Source of the DNA: Methanocrinis alkalitolerans
GTDB lineage: Archaea > Halobacteriota > Methanosarcinia > Methanotrichales > Methanotrichaceae
Reading direction: 5' to 3'
Assembly (NCBI RefSeq): GCF_029167205.1
Contig: NZ_JARFPL010000013.1
Coordinates: 5,093 to 69,092, forward strand
Length of the DNA: 64,000 nucleotides
Shown here: piece after piece, positions 17,150 to 25,732 of the stretch
How positions within the stretch are numbered: the stretch's first letter is position 1
Layout of the letters: the number at the start of each line of letters is the position of its first letter
Notes under the pieces: model-generated
What the model was told of the DNA's origin: nothing
The model's database searches: none
Seen by the model: the letters and a program-made list of their open reading frames with translations, nothing else
Made by a program: the position numbers and the translations under genes

Positions 17150-18142
17150 CTACCAGACCAGCCTCGCCCTTCTCAGGTGTTCTGCGGTCCTCTTCAGCGC
17201 CTCGGCCCTCAAAGATACGACCTCTCCATCGATGAAGACGAGCCCCCTCTCTTCCAGGAGGGCTGCGGCCCTCTCGGCGGAGGTTCCCGTCGGCTCCAAG
17301 ACCTCCGAGAGGGCTGCTAGATCCACCGACCCCATGGAGAGTATTACGTTGAGGGCGAAGGAGTCGTCGAGGTCTAGGTCGATGGACGGCAGATCTATGA
17401 GGCTGTTTCTGACCTCTGGATAGTCCAGCGCCTCCTTCCAGAGAAGCTCGGCGACCCCGGGGTTTCCGTCGGAGATCCGGGCGAGCTTTCCGAAGAATAT
17501 CTCCATCGGCGGCCTCTTCTCCTCCCCCTTGTGGAAGCGGGACCTGATGGAACTCAGGTCCACCTCAGGGCGGGGGATCTCGATCCTCTCGCCGAGGAGG
17601 CTTATCTTGAAGCTGGAACGTTTGAGGATCTTCGGCTCTTCTGTCTCATCCTCCTCTTCCTCGAGGAAGGTGAGCTCGCCTTCTTCATAGCCGGATAGGA
17701 GCATATCCCGGATCTTGCCAGCATCCATCCCGGGGAGCTCTATCTTCATGGGGAAATGCTGGCCGATCCCCAGGACCTCGTCGAGGTACTTCCAGGAGAA
17801 GCTGTTCCATGTGGTGATGAAGAGCCTCTCGGAGGAGGAGACGAAGTTTATAAAGCGGTCCATGAGATCAAAACCGCCTATCTTCCGCAGGTAAAGACGA
17901 TGGGCCTCCTCCACAATCGCTATCTTCGCAGAGGACCTCTCTAGGATCTCGAAGTCCTCCTTCAAAGACCCGGCTTTGACCCTTAAGGCTCCGCCTCCGG
18001 CCCTTTCCCAAACCCATTCCAATAGCTCCGACTCGCCGTAGAAGGGGTCGGAGATGACGGCGATGTTCCTCCTCTTGCCCTCTTCAAAATCCTTTGTTGC
18101 CTTCTCGATAAGCTCCATCTCTTCTTTGAAAGGCGGTGGCAT
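17150..18142 (-). CDS. ATPase-like protein with degenerate P-loop, paired with MscS
   Basis: About 330 residues. ATG 18142 is chosen because GGAGATC stands 8 bases before it; the open frame extends 17 codons upstream. The fold resembles an ORC/Cdc6- or AAA-like ATPase: a first strand NIAVISDPFYGESELLEWVW stands where Walker A should be, but lacks GxGKT. KIAIVEEAHRLYLRKIG matches Walker B, and SERLFITTWNSFSWKYLDEV matches sensor 1. A winged-helix-like C-terminus (ALNVILSMGSVDLAALSEVL) follows. Nucleotide binding is doubtful. Being first in the mscS operon, it may sense or gate the channel, or regulate transcription; this is inference. Confidence 0.65.
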   Translation of the reverse strand: MPPPFKEEMELIEKATKDFEEGKRRNIAVISDPFYGESELLEWVWERAGGGALRVKAGSLKEDFEILERSSAKIAIVEEAHRLYLRKIGGFDLMDRFINFVSSSERLFITTWNSFSWKYLDEVLGIGQHFPMKIELPGMDAGKIRDMLLSGYEEGELTFLEEEEDETEEPKILKRSSFKISLLGERIEIPRPEVDLSSIRSRFHKGEEKRPPMEIFFGKLARISDGNPGVAELLWKEALDYPEVRNSLIDLPSIDLDLDDSFALNVILSMGSVDLAALSEVLEPTGTSAERAAALLEERGLVFIDGEVVSLRAEALKRTAEHLRRARLVW

Positions 18143-18350
18143 ATGGCAAGATCTCCAGAGGTGGATATGATGCAAAAGCCTCTGCTGGACCATCCCTCGC
18201 CATTCTTTTTAGATATACTCCTAAATTAAGATTGCTGTGCCGCCCCTCTTCTGACCTTCTCAAATGAGATGACTTTAGGTCTTCATTACGTTGGCCCTCT
18301 GGAGCTCGGTTCCAGGGGGTCGGGTCCGCCCTTCGCCCCATCGAGTCGAA

Positions 18351-18366
18351 AAATATTAAATAGATA
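18351..18366 (+). promoter_or_regulatory. TATA box for the secreted repeat protein
   Basis: AAATATTAAATAGATAA lies about 65-75 bases before ATG 18427. A GGAGGGGG ribosome binding site precedes the start by a few bases. Confidence 0.5.
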
Positions 18367-18426
18367 AGTACAATACATGCTTTGGTTATAGTTTGAACCT
18401 GAAAGAAGGGAGTTGGAGGGGGTAGC

Positions 18427-19758
18427 ATGAAATGCTCAGTCTATATTGCGATAGCGCTTCTGGCGCTGGCGCCGATAGCCCTCGGCGCGGTGGGGACAGT
18501 TGAACAATCCGGGGGGTCGGTATCCACCGATCCTTCTAAGTCCTACTTTGGTGAGCCTCCCAGCCTCAGGGGGCCTTATGAGGAGGGGTATTCGCCGACG
18601 GAGCTTAACTTCAAAACCCCGGAGATGTACAGCTTCACCCCCGATGGTGGGCTGACCTTCGTCTCTGCCATGCCTCCGGGAAGCGTCCTGGCCGGGATGT
18701 CGGGGGATGCGGGGACCGGTTCGGGCTCGTGGTACTGGCCAGGCTCGGTCTCGTCCCAGAACAAGCTCTACATCCAGACTAGCGACGGCGTGACGACGGT
18801 GGCAGGCTGCAGCAGCGGCGGTTATCTTCCCCTATGGGCGAAGGTCGCCTACACCGGCAACTTCTTCGTCTACGAATGGTACCCGAACAGGCTCACGCCA
18901 TCGGTGAACTGGTACTTCTGGACCTGGCCCGACTACCTGAAGGGCTGGTTTAAAGGTGACGAGCCGGGATGGCACGTAATCTGCTTCCACTGTGACAAGG
19001 CCAGCAATTACGTCTACATATACGTCTCTCCAGAATCTGGATCGTACGGAACGGTGAAGGCCGGATATATCGCTGACGGAAGGTCGACGAGCCATCCGAA
19101 GATAGAGGCGCCCCAGACGAAGCCGTCTTCGTCGTCTCTGAGCGGCGGCAGCCAACCTGCGGGGATCGGCATGGCGACTCCTACGCCCCCCGATCCCGTA
19201 TCCGAGGGGCTGATGCCCACCGACCTTCGGCTGCCAGCCCCTAATTATAGCGACGTCGGATACGACAGCTGCGCGACAGGATCGACGGGGTACTGTGGTC
19301 CCGTCGCCGCGGCCACTGGCCACGGCGTTTACACCTCCGGCACCTCAGGTCACGCCTCCACAGGGGTGGGCCCCATCTCGCCTCCCGGCTACAGCGCAGG
19401 GACGGATACAGTATCCGATTTCGGTCTCGTCTACACACCCAGGTCTTCGTCAAAGTACAACGAGTACTACGTCCAGACCTATCCGAACAGGCTGACCACC
19501 GTCGCCAGCACTCAGCAGAACCAATGGCTTCCGCTCTGGTCCAAGATCACCCGGCCGGGGATGTACTGGTCCTTTGAGTGGCCGCCCTGCAAGTCGGGAT
19601 ACTACTGCGCTCCCGAGGTGAAGAACTTCGGCTACAAGAAGGAAGGGTGGTACCCGACCTGGTTTAAGAGCAGCACTCCCGGATGGCACCTCCTGGTCTA
19701 CCAGTGCAACGACTGGTCCAACTACGTATACATATACGTCTGGCCCTTCGACTGCTGA
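18427..19758 (+). CDS. Secreted two-repeat aromatic-rich surface protein
   Basis: A 443-residue exported protein. A signal peptide (residues 1-20, ending IALGA) is followed by a proline/glycine-rich part, then two copies of a domain of about 95 residues (about 115-205 and 345-443). Copies share xLPLWxKI, a WYP or WPP segment, a W-rich stretch, PGWHxLxxxC and ending SNYVYIYV. The linker is Ser/Pro/Gly-rich with cysteines (DSCATGSTGYCGPV). I do not know this domain; it may be a binding module in the cell envelope or sheath. Good SD (GGAGGGGG) and TATA box support expression. It stands alone between two unrelated operons. Confidence 0.8.
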   Translation: MKCSVYIAIALLALAPIALGAVGTVEQSGGSVSTDPSKSYFGEPPSLRGPYEEGYSPTELNFKTPEMYSFTPDGGLTFVSAMPPGSVLAGMSGDAGTGSGSWYWPGSVSSQNKLYIQTSDGVTTVAGCSSGGYLPLWAKVAYTGNFFVYEWYPNRLTPSVNWYFWTWPDYLKGWFKGDEPGWHVICFHCDKASNYVYIYVSPESGSYGTVKAGYIADGRSTSHPKIEAPQTKPSSSSLSGGSQPAGIGMATPTPPDPVSEGLMPTDLRLPAPNYSDVGYDSCATGSTGYCGPVAAATGHGVYTSGTSGHASTGVGPISPPGYSAGTDTVSDFGLVYTPRSSSKYNEYYVQTYPNRLTTVASTQQNQWLPLWSKITRPGMYWSFEWPPCKSGYYCAPEVKNFGYKKEGWYPTWFKSSTPGWHLLVYQCNDWSNYVYIYVWPFDC

Positions 19759-19802
19759 TCCGGCCGAACTCCTCCCCTCCATTTTCGGGGGGAGGGGCGA
19801 TC

Positions 19803-19812
19803 TCTTTATATA
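19803..19812 (+). promoter_or_regulatory. TATA box for eS1-cooC
   Basis: CTTTATATAC lies about 65 bases before the TTG start at 19874. TGGAGG (19861-19866) is the ribosome binding site. Confidence 0.55.
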
Positions 19813-19873
19813 CAGTAAGCATCGGTCTACACTGAAGCTATCTGAAGCGATTACCCTTACTGGAGGATGTTTA

Positions 19874-20470
19874 TTGGCGAGAAGGTCACAGAGAAAGTCT
19901 GACAGCAGGAAGGTCAAGGCTAAGCAATGGTACAAGGTCGTAGGGCCCGATATGTTCGGAAAGTCTCCCGTTGGGGAGACTCTGGCCAGCGATCCGAGCA
20001 AGCTGATGGGAAGGGTCATCGAGACGACCCTGGGGGAGCTGACGAACAACTTCTCCAAACAGAACACCAAGCTGAAGTTCAAGGTGGACCAGGTGGCCGG
20101 CGACTCAGCGTACACCATGTTCGTGGGTCACGAGCTGACCAGCGATTACGTCAGGTCCCTCGTCAAGAGGAGGACCTCCCGGATCGACTCCATCATCGAC
20201 GTCACCACCAGCGACGGCTACCGGGTGAGGGTGAAGCCGAGCTGCTTCACCGTTAAGAGGGCGAGGACGACTCAGGTCAAGACGATAAGAGAGATAGCCT
20301 CGTCGATAATTCTGGAGAAGGCGGGAGCCCTCGACCTCAACCAGTTCATCCAGGAGGTCGTCCTCGGCAGGCTCTCTCTCGACATATACAAGAACGCGAA
20401 AGAGATCTATCCGCTGAGAAGGGTTGAGATCAGAAAGACGGAGATTCTGGCGAGGCCTGCAGCCTCATGA
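19874..20470 (+). CDS. rps3ae: 30S ribosomal protein eS1 (S3Ae)
   Basis: The 198-residue protein matches archaeal S3Ae along its length: KWYKVVGPDMF-like start (AKQWYKVVGPDMFGKSPVGE), GRVIETTLGELTNNFSKQNT, FVGHELTSDYVRSLVKRRTS and a final KIYPLRRVEIRK-like segment. It is a small-subunit protein at the mRNA exit region. TTG start 19874 has TGGAGG 7 bases before. Its last four bases overlap the start of cooC (ATGA), so a ribosomal gene drives translation of a CODH maturation factor. Confidence 0.96.
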   Translation: MARRSQRKSDSRKVKAKQWYKVVGPDMFGKSPVGETLASDPSKLMGRVIETTLGELTNNFSKQNTKLKFKVDQVAGDSAYTMFVGHELTSDYVRSLVKRRTSRIDSIIDVTTSDGYRVRVKPSCFTVKRARTTQVKTIREIASSIILEKAGALDLNQFIQEVVLGRLSLDIYKNAKEIYPLRRVEIRKTEILARPAAS

Positions 20471-21231
20471 AGATCCTGGGATTCTTCGGGAAGGGTGGCA
20501 CCGGCAAGACGACCCTCACCGCTCTGATCCTCCGAGAGCTGATCCGGAGGGGGGAGGAGGGGATCCTGGCCGCAGACGCCGACGCCAACGAGTGTCTTGC
20601 AGCCCTCCTGGGAGCGGAGGGGACGCCGACCCTCTCGAACATGCTCCAGAAGTACAAGCGGCAGAGGGAAGAGAGCCCCGAGCTCACCGGCCTTGACATA
20701 TTCCAGAACCTCTTCGACGCCCTCCTGATGGAGGGGGAGCAAGAAGGCTACGACATGCTCATCATGGGAAGGGGCGAGGGGTCGGGCTGCTTCTGCGCCG
20801 TCAACGACCTCCTCCAGGCGGTCTTCGAGAAGACCGTCGAAGGAGAGACCTACAACTACCTCCTTATGGACTGCGAGGCGGGGGTGGAGCACATAGCCAG
20901 GAAGACCTCAGGGAAGATCCACGACGCCATCATAGTCACCGACGCCAGCAAGGTCAGCCTCGACACCCTAAAGCGGATAAAGGACGTGGCAGAAGAGGTG
21001 GGGACCCAGATCGGGAACTACTACGTCGTCGCCAACAAGACGAGGCCCGATATGCTGGAGAAGGTAGAAAAGACAGCTAAAAGCCTGGGGTTCAAATACC
21101 TGGGCGCCATCCCCGAGGACACGAACTTCACAGAGATCGCCTACCAGGGCAAGACCGTCTTCGACCTTCCCGACGACTCTCCGGCGACCCTAGCTGCGAG
21201 GGAGATGGTAGATCAGATCCTGGGAACCTGA
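20467..21231 (+). CDS. cooC: CO dehydrogenase maturation ATPase CooC
   Basis: The 254-residue protein is a SIMIBI (MinD/ParA-like) ATPase: deviant Walker A KGGTGKTT at residues 9-16, then LAADADAN, and the CooC signature GSGCFCAVNDLL, whose CxC pair binds Ni/Zn in the dimer. DCEAGVEHIARKT and VVANKTRPDM complete the nucleotide site. CooC inserts nickel into the C-cluster of CO dehydrogenase; aceticlastic methanogens need it for CODH/acetyl-CoA synthase. No cdh gene is in the window. Its ATG overlaps the eS1 stop. Confidence 0.95.
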   Translation: MKILGFFGKGGTGKTTLTALILRELIRRGEEGILAADADANECLAALLGAEGTPTLSNMLQKYKRQREESPELTGLDIFQNLFDALLMEGEQEGYDMLIMGRGEGSGCFCAVNDLLQAVFEKTVEGETYNYLLMDCEAGVEHIARKTSGKIHDAIIVTDASKVSLDTLKRIKDVAEEVGTQIGNYYVVANKTRPDMLEKVEKTAKSLGFKYLGAIPEDTNFTEIAYQGKTVFDLPDDSPATLAAREMVDQILGT

Positions 21232-21253
21232 ACCGACGATCTGAAGGAGGAGC

Positions 21254-21628
21254 ATGAACAGAAGAGCGATCACCCTATTCGTCTGCACTCTCGCCTGCTT
21301 TGCTGCTGGCTGTTCGGATAACGGCGAGGTGGGTTCGGAGGGCCCAGCGGAAGGATCCTTCTCTGAGATCGCGGTGTCGATTGCGGCTCCTGCTACGGGT
21401 TCAGTCCTCTCCGGTGGCGAGGGCGTGAACTTCGTCGGGGAGGCGACGGGCGGAAAGAAGCCCTATTCATACCGGTGGTCTTCGTCCCTGGACGGGACCC
21501 TCTCCACCGAGAGGTCTTTTTCGAAGCCGCCTTCTGAGATGAGCCGAGGCAGATACGTCGTCGTCCTGACGGTCACCGACGACGCCGGTGCGACCGGCCA
21601 GGCTAGCACCACCTTGACGGTCCTCTGA
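21254..21628 (+). CDS. Secreted lipoprotein-like protein with an Ig/PKD-type fold
   Basis: A 124-residue protein with a hydrophobic signal ending FAAGCS, a plausible lipobox. The rest is one beta-sandwich-like domain, with KPYSYRWSSSLDGTLS, GRYVVVLTVTDDAGATGQAS and ending TTLTVL, as in PKD or bacterial Ig-like domains. Probably anchored outside the membrane as an adhesive or binding module. GGAGG precedes ATG 21254. It is 22 bases after cooC on the same strand, with no functional link visible. Confidence 0.75.
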   Translation: MNRRAITLFVCTLACFAAGCSDNGEVGSEGPAEGSFSEIAVSIAAPATGSVLSGGEGVNFVGEATGGKKPYSYRWSSSLDGTLSTERSFSKPPSEMSRGRYVVVLTVTDDAGATGQASTTLTVL

Positions 21629-21682
21629 GGCGGAGATCTCCCTCCTCCCTTTCTATCTTTTTCCCCTTGACCCCCTCCCCGA

Positions 21683-22435
21683 TCAGAGCCTCGCCTCCGC
21701 GAGGGCTGATCCGCACCGGCAGCTCCTCTCCTCCGGCATCTTCGACGCCGCGCCCTCTATGATCTCTCTCAAGAGATCCGCGGATTTCGCCATCTCGCCT
21801 GTGATCTCCCCCGCGGACATGGCGTCTCTTCTCATTCCGGCGGCAGGGTTAGTGACGGTGCATATCGAGGCGTAACAGATCTCCAGCTCCCGGGCGAGGG
21901 CGACCTCGGGGTACCCCGTCATCCCTACGACGTCGCCGAACCGCCGGAGCATCCTGATCTGAGCGGGGCTCTCCAGGTGGGGGCCCTCGGTGCAGACGTA
22001 GATCCCCTCGTAGACTTCAGCTCCTGCAGCCTTGGCGCCCGCTTCGATGGCACTTATCACCTCTGGGCAGTAGGGGACGGTAAGATCGACGTGAACCGCC
22101 TCCTCCTCGAAGAAGGTGGAGGGGCGCGACCCGGTGAACTCCACGAAGTCTCTGGGCAGAACGAAGCTTCCGACGGGGTGCCACGACATCGTCCCCACGG
22201 TGTTGGTGGATATCACCCGGGATGCGCCCCACATCTTCGCGGCCATGAGGAGGGCTCTATAGTTCACCCGGTGGGGGGGCAGATGGCCCTCTCCGTGGCG
22301 AGGGATGAAGAGGACGTCAACACCTCCCAGTCTCGTGAGCCTCGGCGTCACCATCCCGTAGTGCGTATCGATGGATAGGGCTTCGCCTTCGATCTCAATC
22401 CCAGTCCCCCCCATCACCGCGATCTTCCTTTCCAT
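21683..22435 (-). CDS. Purine nucleoside phosphorylase family (methylthioadenosine/methylthioinosine phosphorylase)
   Basis: A 250-residue protein of the MTAP/PNP family II. It has MGGTGIE at the phosphate loop, FIPRHGEGHLPPHRVNYRAL, STNTVGTMSWH, TEGPHLESPAQIRMLR and GMTGYPEVALARELEICYAS. It cleaves 5'-methylthioadenosine or, as described for methanocaldococci, methylthioinosine, with phosphate, salvaging the by-product of polyamine or SAM chemistry. GYPE replaces the usual MTxxPE substrate loop. The C-terminus carries a CRCG. It is transcribed opposite to its neighbours. Confidence 0.88.
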   Translation of the reverse strand: MERKIAVMGGTGIEIEGEALSIDTHYGMVTPRLTRLGGVDVLFIPRHGEGHLPPHRVNYRALLMAAKMWGASRVISTNTVGTMSWHPVGSFVLPRDFVEFTGSRPSTFFEEEAVHVDLTVPYCPEVISAIEAGAKAAGAEVYEGIYVCTEGPHLESPAQIRMLRRFGDVVGMTGYPEVALARELEICYASICTVTNPAAGMRRDAMSAGEITGEMAKSADLLREIIEGAASKMPEERSCRCGSALAEARL

Positions 22436-22637
22436 GTTCGTTAGAGGATATTCCGAGGTTAAAGGGCTTCTCCTGGCCGTTTGCGAGAATTAGAGGGTTT
22501 GGGGTTCATACGCAGCCCCTCTATGGCGAAACCTACATATGGGGCGTACACCTCTTGGTTTTGAAACGGCCGCCATGCGACGGCGGCTGCATATCGATGA
22601 CGCCTCCCCAACGCGGGCCCTTTTGAGGAGATATCAG

Positions 22638-23879
22638 ATGGAATTTACCGCCCAAGAGAAGTACGAGTTCAAACGGCTGCTGGAAGACCTGAGGAGCAAG
22701 AGCGGCAGAGGCACGGAGCTGATCTCCCTCTACATACCTCCCGACAAGCAGATCTCGGACGTCACATCTCAGCTCCGGGACGAGCACGGCCAGGCCTCCA
22801 ACATCAAGTCGAAGCTCACCCGCACCAACGTCCAGAGCGCCCTCGAGTCGGTGATGGCGAGGCTGCGGCTCATCCCGAAGCCTCCCGCCAACGGCGTCGT
22901 CATCTTCGTGGGGGCCGTCGACGTCGGCGGGAACAAGACCGACATGTATAGCAGGGCCCTGGAGCCTCCGGAGCCGATAGTCACCTACAGATACCACTGC
23001 GACTCCTCCTTCCTCCTCACCCCCCTGGAGGATATGCTCGCCGATAAGAAGACCTTCGGCCTGATCGTCCTCGACAGGAGGGAGGCGACGATCGGGGTTT
23101 TGAAGGGAAAGCAGGTGGAGGCATTGAAGCATCTCACCTCCTCGGTCCCGGGAAAGCAGAGGAAGGGAGGCCAGAGCAGCCGGAGGTTTCAGCAGCTGAG
23201 GTTGATCGCGATCCACGACTTCTATAAAAGGATCGGAGATAGCGCCACCGAGGCGTTCCTCCCCATCGACAGAAACGACCTGGAGGGGATCCTCATCGGA
23301 GGGCCGTCTCCGACGAAGGAGGAGTTCGTAGACGGCGAGTTTCTCCACCACGAGCTCCAGCAGAAGGTGCTGGAGGCCCTCGACGTCACCTACACCGACG
23401 AGTCGGGGCTCTACGAGCTGGTGGATGCAGCCCAGGAGAGGCTCCTGGACCTGGAGCTGACCCAGGAGAAGCTCCTCATGAGGAGGTTCATGAAGGAGCT
23501 GGTCAGCGACAAGGGGCTCGCCTCTTACGGGGAGAAGGAGGTTCGGGAGAACCTGATCATGGGGGCGGTGGACACCCTCCTCCTCTCCGAGGACCTCCGG
23601 AAGACCAGGGCCAAGATAGGGTGCGCCAACCCTGGATGCGACTTTTCCGAGGATGTGACGAGGTCGCCCACCAGCCCGCCCCCCGAAAACTGTCCAAAGT
23701 GCGGGTCACAGCTTGAGATCTCCGAAGAGGTGGACATCATAGCCGACATCTCACGGATGGCGGAGGAGAGCGGAAGCGACGTCAAGATCATATCCACCGA
23801 GTTCGAGGAGGGGGCCCAGCTCTATCGGGCCTTCGGTGGTATCGCCGCTATCCTGCGGTTCAAGACGAGCAGCGTATGA
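22638..23879 (+). CDS. prf1: Peptide chain release factor aRF1
   Basis: The 413-residue protein is the standard archaeal length. Stop-codon recognition NIKS is at ASNIKSKLT; the peptidyl-hydrolysis GGQ lies in KQRKGGQSSRRF, and a zinc-ribbon-like CxxxxCx...CPKCG sits in domain 3 (GCANPGCDF ... ENCPKCGSQL). I start at ATG 22638 (GAGGAG before it) because homology begins at EFTAQEKYEFKRLLEDL; the open frame extends 33 codons further upstream with no homology. Four bases overlap the next gene. Confidence 0.96.
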   Translation: MEFTAQEKYEFKRLLEDLRSKSGRGTELISLYIPPDKQISDVTSQLRDEHGQASNIKSKLTRTNVQSALESVMARLRLIPKPPANGVVIFVGAVDVGGNKTDMYSRALEPPEPIVTYRYHCDSSFLLTPLEDMLADKKTFGLIVLDRREATIGVLKGKQVEALKHLTSSVPGKQRKGGQSSRRFQQLRLIAIHDFYKRIGDSATEAFLPIDRNDLEGILIGGPSPTKEEFVDGEFLHHELQQKVLEALDVTYTDESGLYELVDAAQERLLDLELTQEKLLMRRFMKELVSDKGLASYGEKEVRENLIMGAVDTLLLSEDLRKTRAKIGCANPGCDFSEDVTRSPTSPPPENCPKCGSQLEISEEVDIIADISRMAEESGSDVKIISTEFEEGAQLYRAFGGIAAILRFKTSSV

Positions 23880-24298
23880 GGCGAGTTATGATGGAGCTAT
23901 CAGTGACCGCGGTGGTGATGCCCTCCGAAAGCCCCGAAAAGGTGGCAAGAGCCATCGAGAAGCTCTTTGCTGGAATAGTCCTGGAAGGGACCGATGAGAG
24001 GATAGAGGGGCGGGGGGGGATAGACGCGCTCTCGACCTTTCACCGCCTTCTGAGGGAGGAGAGGATCCTGGACACAGCCAGGGCTGTGATCCTCCGCGGA
24101 AGGGTCGGTGAAGCCTTCCAGTTCAGGCTGAGCAAGCAGGCCGCCTCCGCCGGAAGGATAAGCTTCCCCCCCGAAGAGGAGCCCCTCGGCTCGATCCACG
24201 TCGAGATCCGGGGGCCGCAGCTCCTCGTCGACTGGCTCGCCCCCCAGACCGTTGACGGAAGGCCCATAAAGGAGATCGACCTGGAGGATCATGTTTAG
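23876..24298 (+). CDS. UPF0201 family RNA-binding-like protein
   Basis: A 140-residue protein of the archaeal UPF0201 (DUF54) family: SVTAVVMPSESPEKVARAIE at the start, then LSTFHRLLREERILDTARAV and a C-terminal SIHVEIRGPQLLVDWLAP. The family has a ribosomal-protein-L5-like fold and is thought to bind RNA. ATG 23876 overlaps the release-factor stop; ATG 23888 or 23891 are alternative starts. It overlaps the next gene by 8 bases, so prf1, this gene and the following two form one operon. Confidence 0.88.
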   Translation: MRRVMMELSVTAVVMPSESPEKVARAIEKLFAGIVLEGTDERIEGRGGIDALSTFHRLLREERILDTARAVILRGRVGEAFQFRLSKQAASAGRISFPPEEEPLGSIHVEIRGPQLLVDWLAPQTVDGRPIKEIDLEDHV

Positions 24299-25064
24299 CT
24301 TCTCGTCCAGCGCCCTCGTCGATCGGCCCTTCGATTGGGCGTATCAGCTGGAAGAGCTCGGTTATTCCGGCTGGGAGATCGTCAACGAAGGCAGGCAGAG
24401 GCTCTCGGCCGATACCCTCCCCCTGGCCAAGGAGATCGTAGAGACGACCGACCTCGTCATCACCGTCCACCTCCCCTACTCCGACCTCAACCTCGCCAGC
24501 ATGAACCAGCCGATCTGGGAGGAGACCCTCCGGCAGATGAAGGAGTGCATCAGCCTCGCCTCCGAGTTCTGCGGCCTAGCCGTCGTCCATCCCGGCTACC
24601 TATCTCCCCTGGGAAAACAGATGCCGGACCGCGCCTGGGAGCAGAACATCCTGGGCCTCTCCATCATATGCGACCATGCCGCTGAATTCGGCATGAGGAT
24701 CGCCGTCGAGAATATGCTGAGCATCGAGTCGATGCTGGGGAGGACCCCCGAGGAGATCAAAGGGATGATCGAGAACGTCGGCAGAGATAACCTGGGGTTC
24801 GTCTTCGACGTCGGCCACGCCAACACCAATGGGAACGTCGAGGAGTTCTTCGCCCTGAGAGATGAGATGATCCACGTCCACATCCACGACAACAAGGGGG
24901 CTAGAGACGAGCACCTCCCCGTCAAGGGCGGCAACGTCAACTGGCGGAAGGTGGCCGAAGCCCTCGAAGGGTACGAAGGCAGGTTCGTAACCGAGGCGCG
25001 GACCCTAGTCCAGGGCGCCCAGTCCATGAGGAACCTGAAGGCCTTCCTGGAGGGATCTCGATGA
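24291..25064 (+). CDS. Sugar phosphate isomerase/epimerase-like TIM-barrel protein
   Basis: A 257-residue protein of the AP-endonuclease-2/xylose-isomerase-like superfamily: VITVHLPYSDLNLAS near residue 58, VVHPGYLSPLG, AVENMLSIESMLGRTPEEIK, GFVFDVGHANTNGNVEEFF and IHVHIHDNKGARDEHLPVKG. The His/Glu/Asp metal ligands are visible. Archaeal homologues have no agreed substrate. It overlaps both neighbours by a few bases in the prf1 operon, downstream of UPF0201 and upstream of translin. Confidence 0.87.
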   Translation: MFSFSSSALVDRPFDWAYQLEELGYSGWEIVNEGRQRLSADTLPLAKEIVETTDLVITVHLPYSDLNLASMNQPIWEETLRQMKECISLASEFCGLAVVHPGYLSPLGKQMPDRAWEQNILGLSIICDHAAEFGMRIAVENMLSIESMLGRTPEEIKGMIENVGRDNLGFVFDVGHANTNGNVEEFFALRDEMIHVHIHDNKGARDEHLPVKGGNVNWRKVAEALEGYEGRFVTEARTLVQGAQSMRNLKAFLEGSR

Positions 25065-25723
25065 CGTCCATCGACGAGCTGGCAGAGGAGATATCCGTCA
25101 CCTTCGAGGCGAAGGACCGCGCCCGGGAGGAGGCCCTCGCCCTGACGAGGGCTGTCGTCCGACGGTCCGGCGCCGCCATCAGATCGATCCACCGGGGGGA
25201 GCTGGACCGTGCCCTCGACCTCGCCGGGGAGGCGAGGATTTCTCTCGCCGCGATCCTGGACATCCTAAAAGAGCATCCCGACGTCCGCTACTCCGGCCTC
25301 GTCGACGGAGCGGAGCAGGAGTACGCCGAGGCGAGGATCGTATTCTCTCTCATCACTGAGGAGAGGATCCCCCATCCTCAGGAGGTGGGGGTCGAGATGA
25401 CCAGCTACCTGGCCGGTCTCGGCGATGCCGTCGGGGAGCTGAGGAGGCACATCCTCGACCTGATCCGCCTCGGCAGGCCCCAGGAGGGGGAGGTCCACCT
25501 CGCGGCGATGGAGGAGATCTACCACCTGTTGATGTCTTTCGACTATCCCGACGCCGTCACCAAGGGGATGCGGCGGAAGGGGGACGTCGCCCGCTCCCTC
25601 CTGGATCGGACCCGGGGTGATCTCACAAATGCCATCGGCCAGCGGAGGCTGGAGGTGCAGCTCGCGGAGCTGGAGGAGCGGCTCGAAGGTAGAGATAATC
25701 CCAAGGAAAATTTTTCCCTCTAG
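25061..25723 (+). CDS. Translin family protein
   Basis: A 220-residue all-helical protein with the translin architecture: an N-terminal REEALALTRAVVRRSGAAIR, the YAEARIVFSLITEERIPHPQ segment matching the conserved E/R-rich core, GDAVGELRRHILDLIRLG, and AMEEIYHLLMSFDYPDAVTK near the C-terminus. Translin binds single-stranded nucleic acid; the archaeal proteins resemble the translin/TRAX nuclease system. Conserved acidic residues (E in AMEEIY) could be catalytic. It is the last gene of the prf1 operon, and ends 10 bases before a convergent LarA-like gene. Confidence 0.88.
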   Translation: MTSIDELAEEISVTFEAKDRAREEALALTRAVVRRSGAAIRSIHRGELDRALDLAGEARISLAAILDILKEHPDVRYSGLVDGAEQEYAEARIVFSLITEERIPHPQEVGVEMTSYLAGLGDAVGELRRHILDLIRLGRPQEGEVHLAAMEEIYHLLMSFDYPDAVTKGMRRKGDVARSLLDRTRGDLTNAIGQRRLEVQLAELEERLEGRDNPKENFSL

Positions 25724-25732
25724 TCGATAGCT

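Noticed and set aside
22533..23351. 272-codon minus-strand frame over the release factor gene
   Set aside because: Lies entirely within aRF1, which has NIKS and GGQ; the antisense translation matches nothing.
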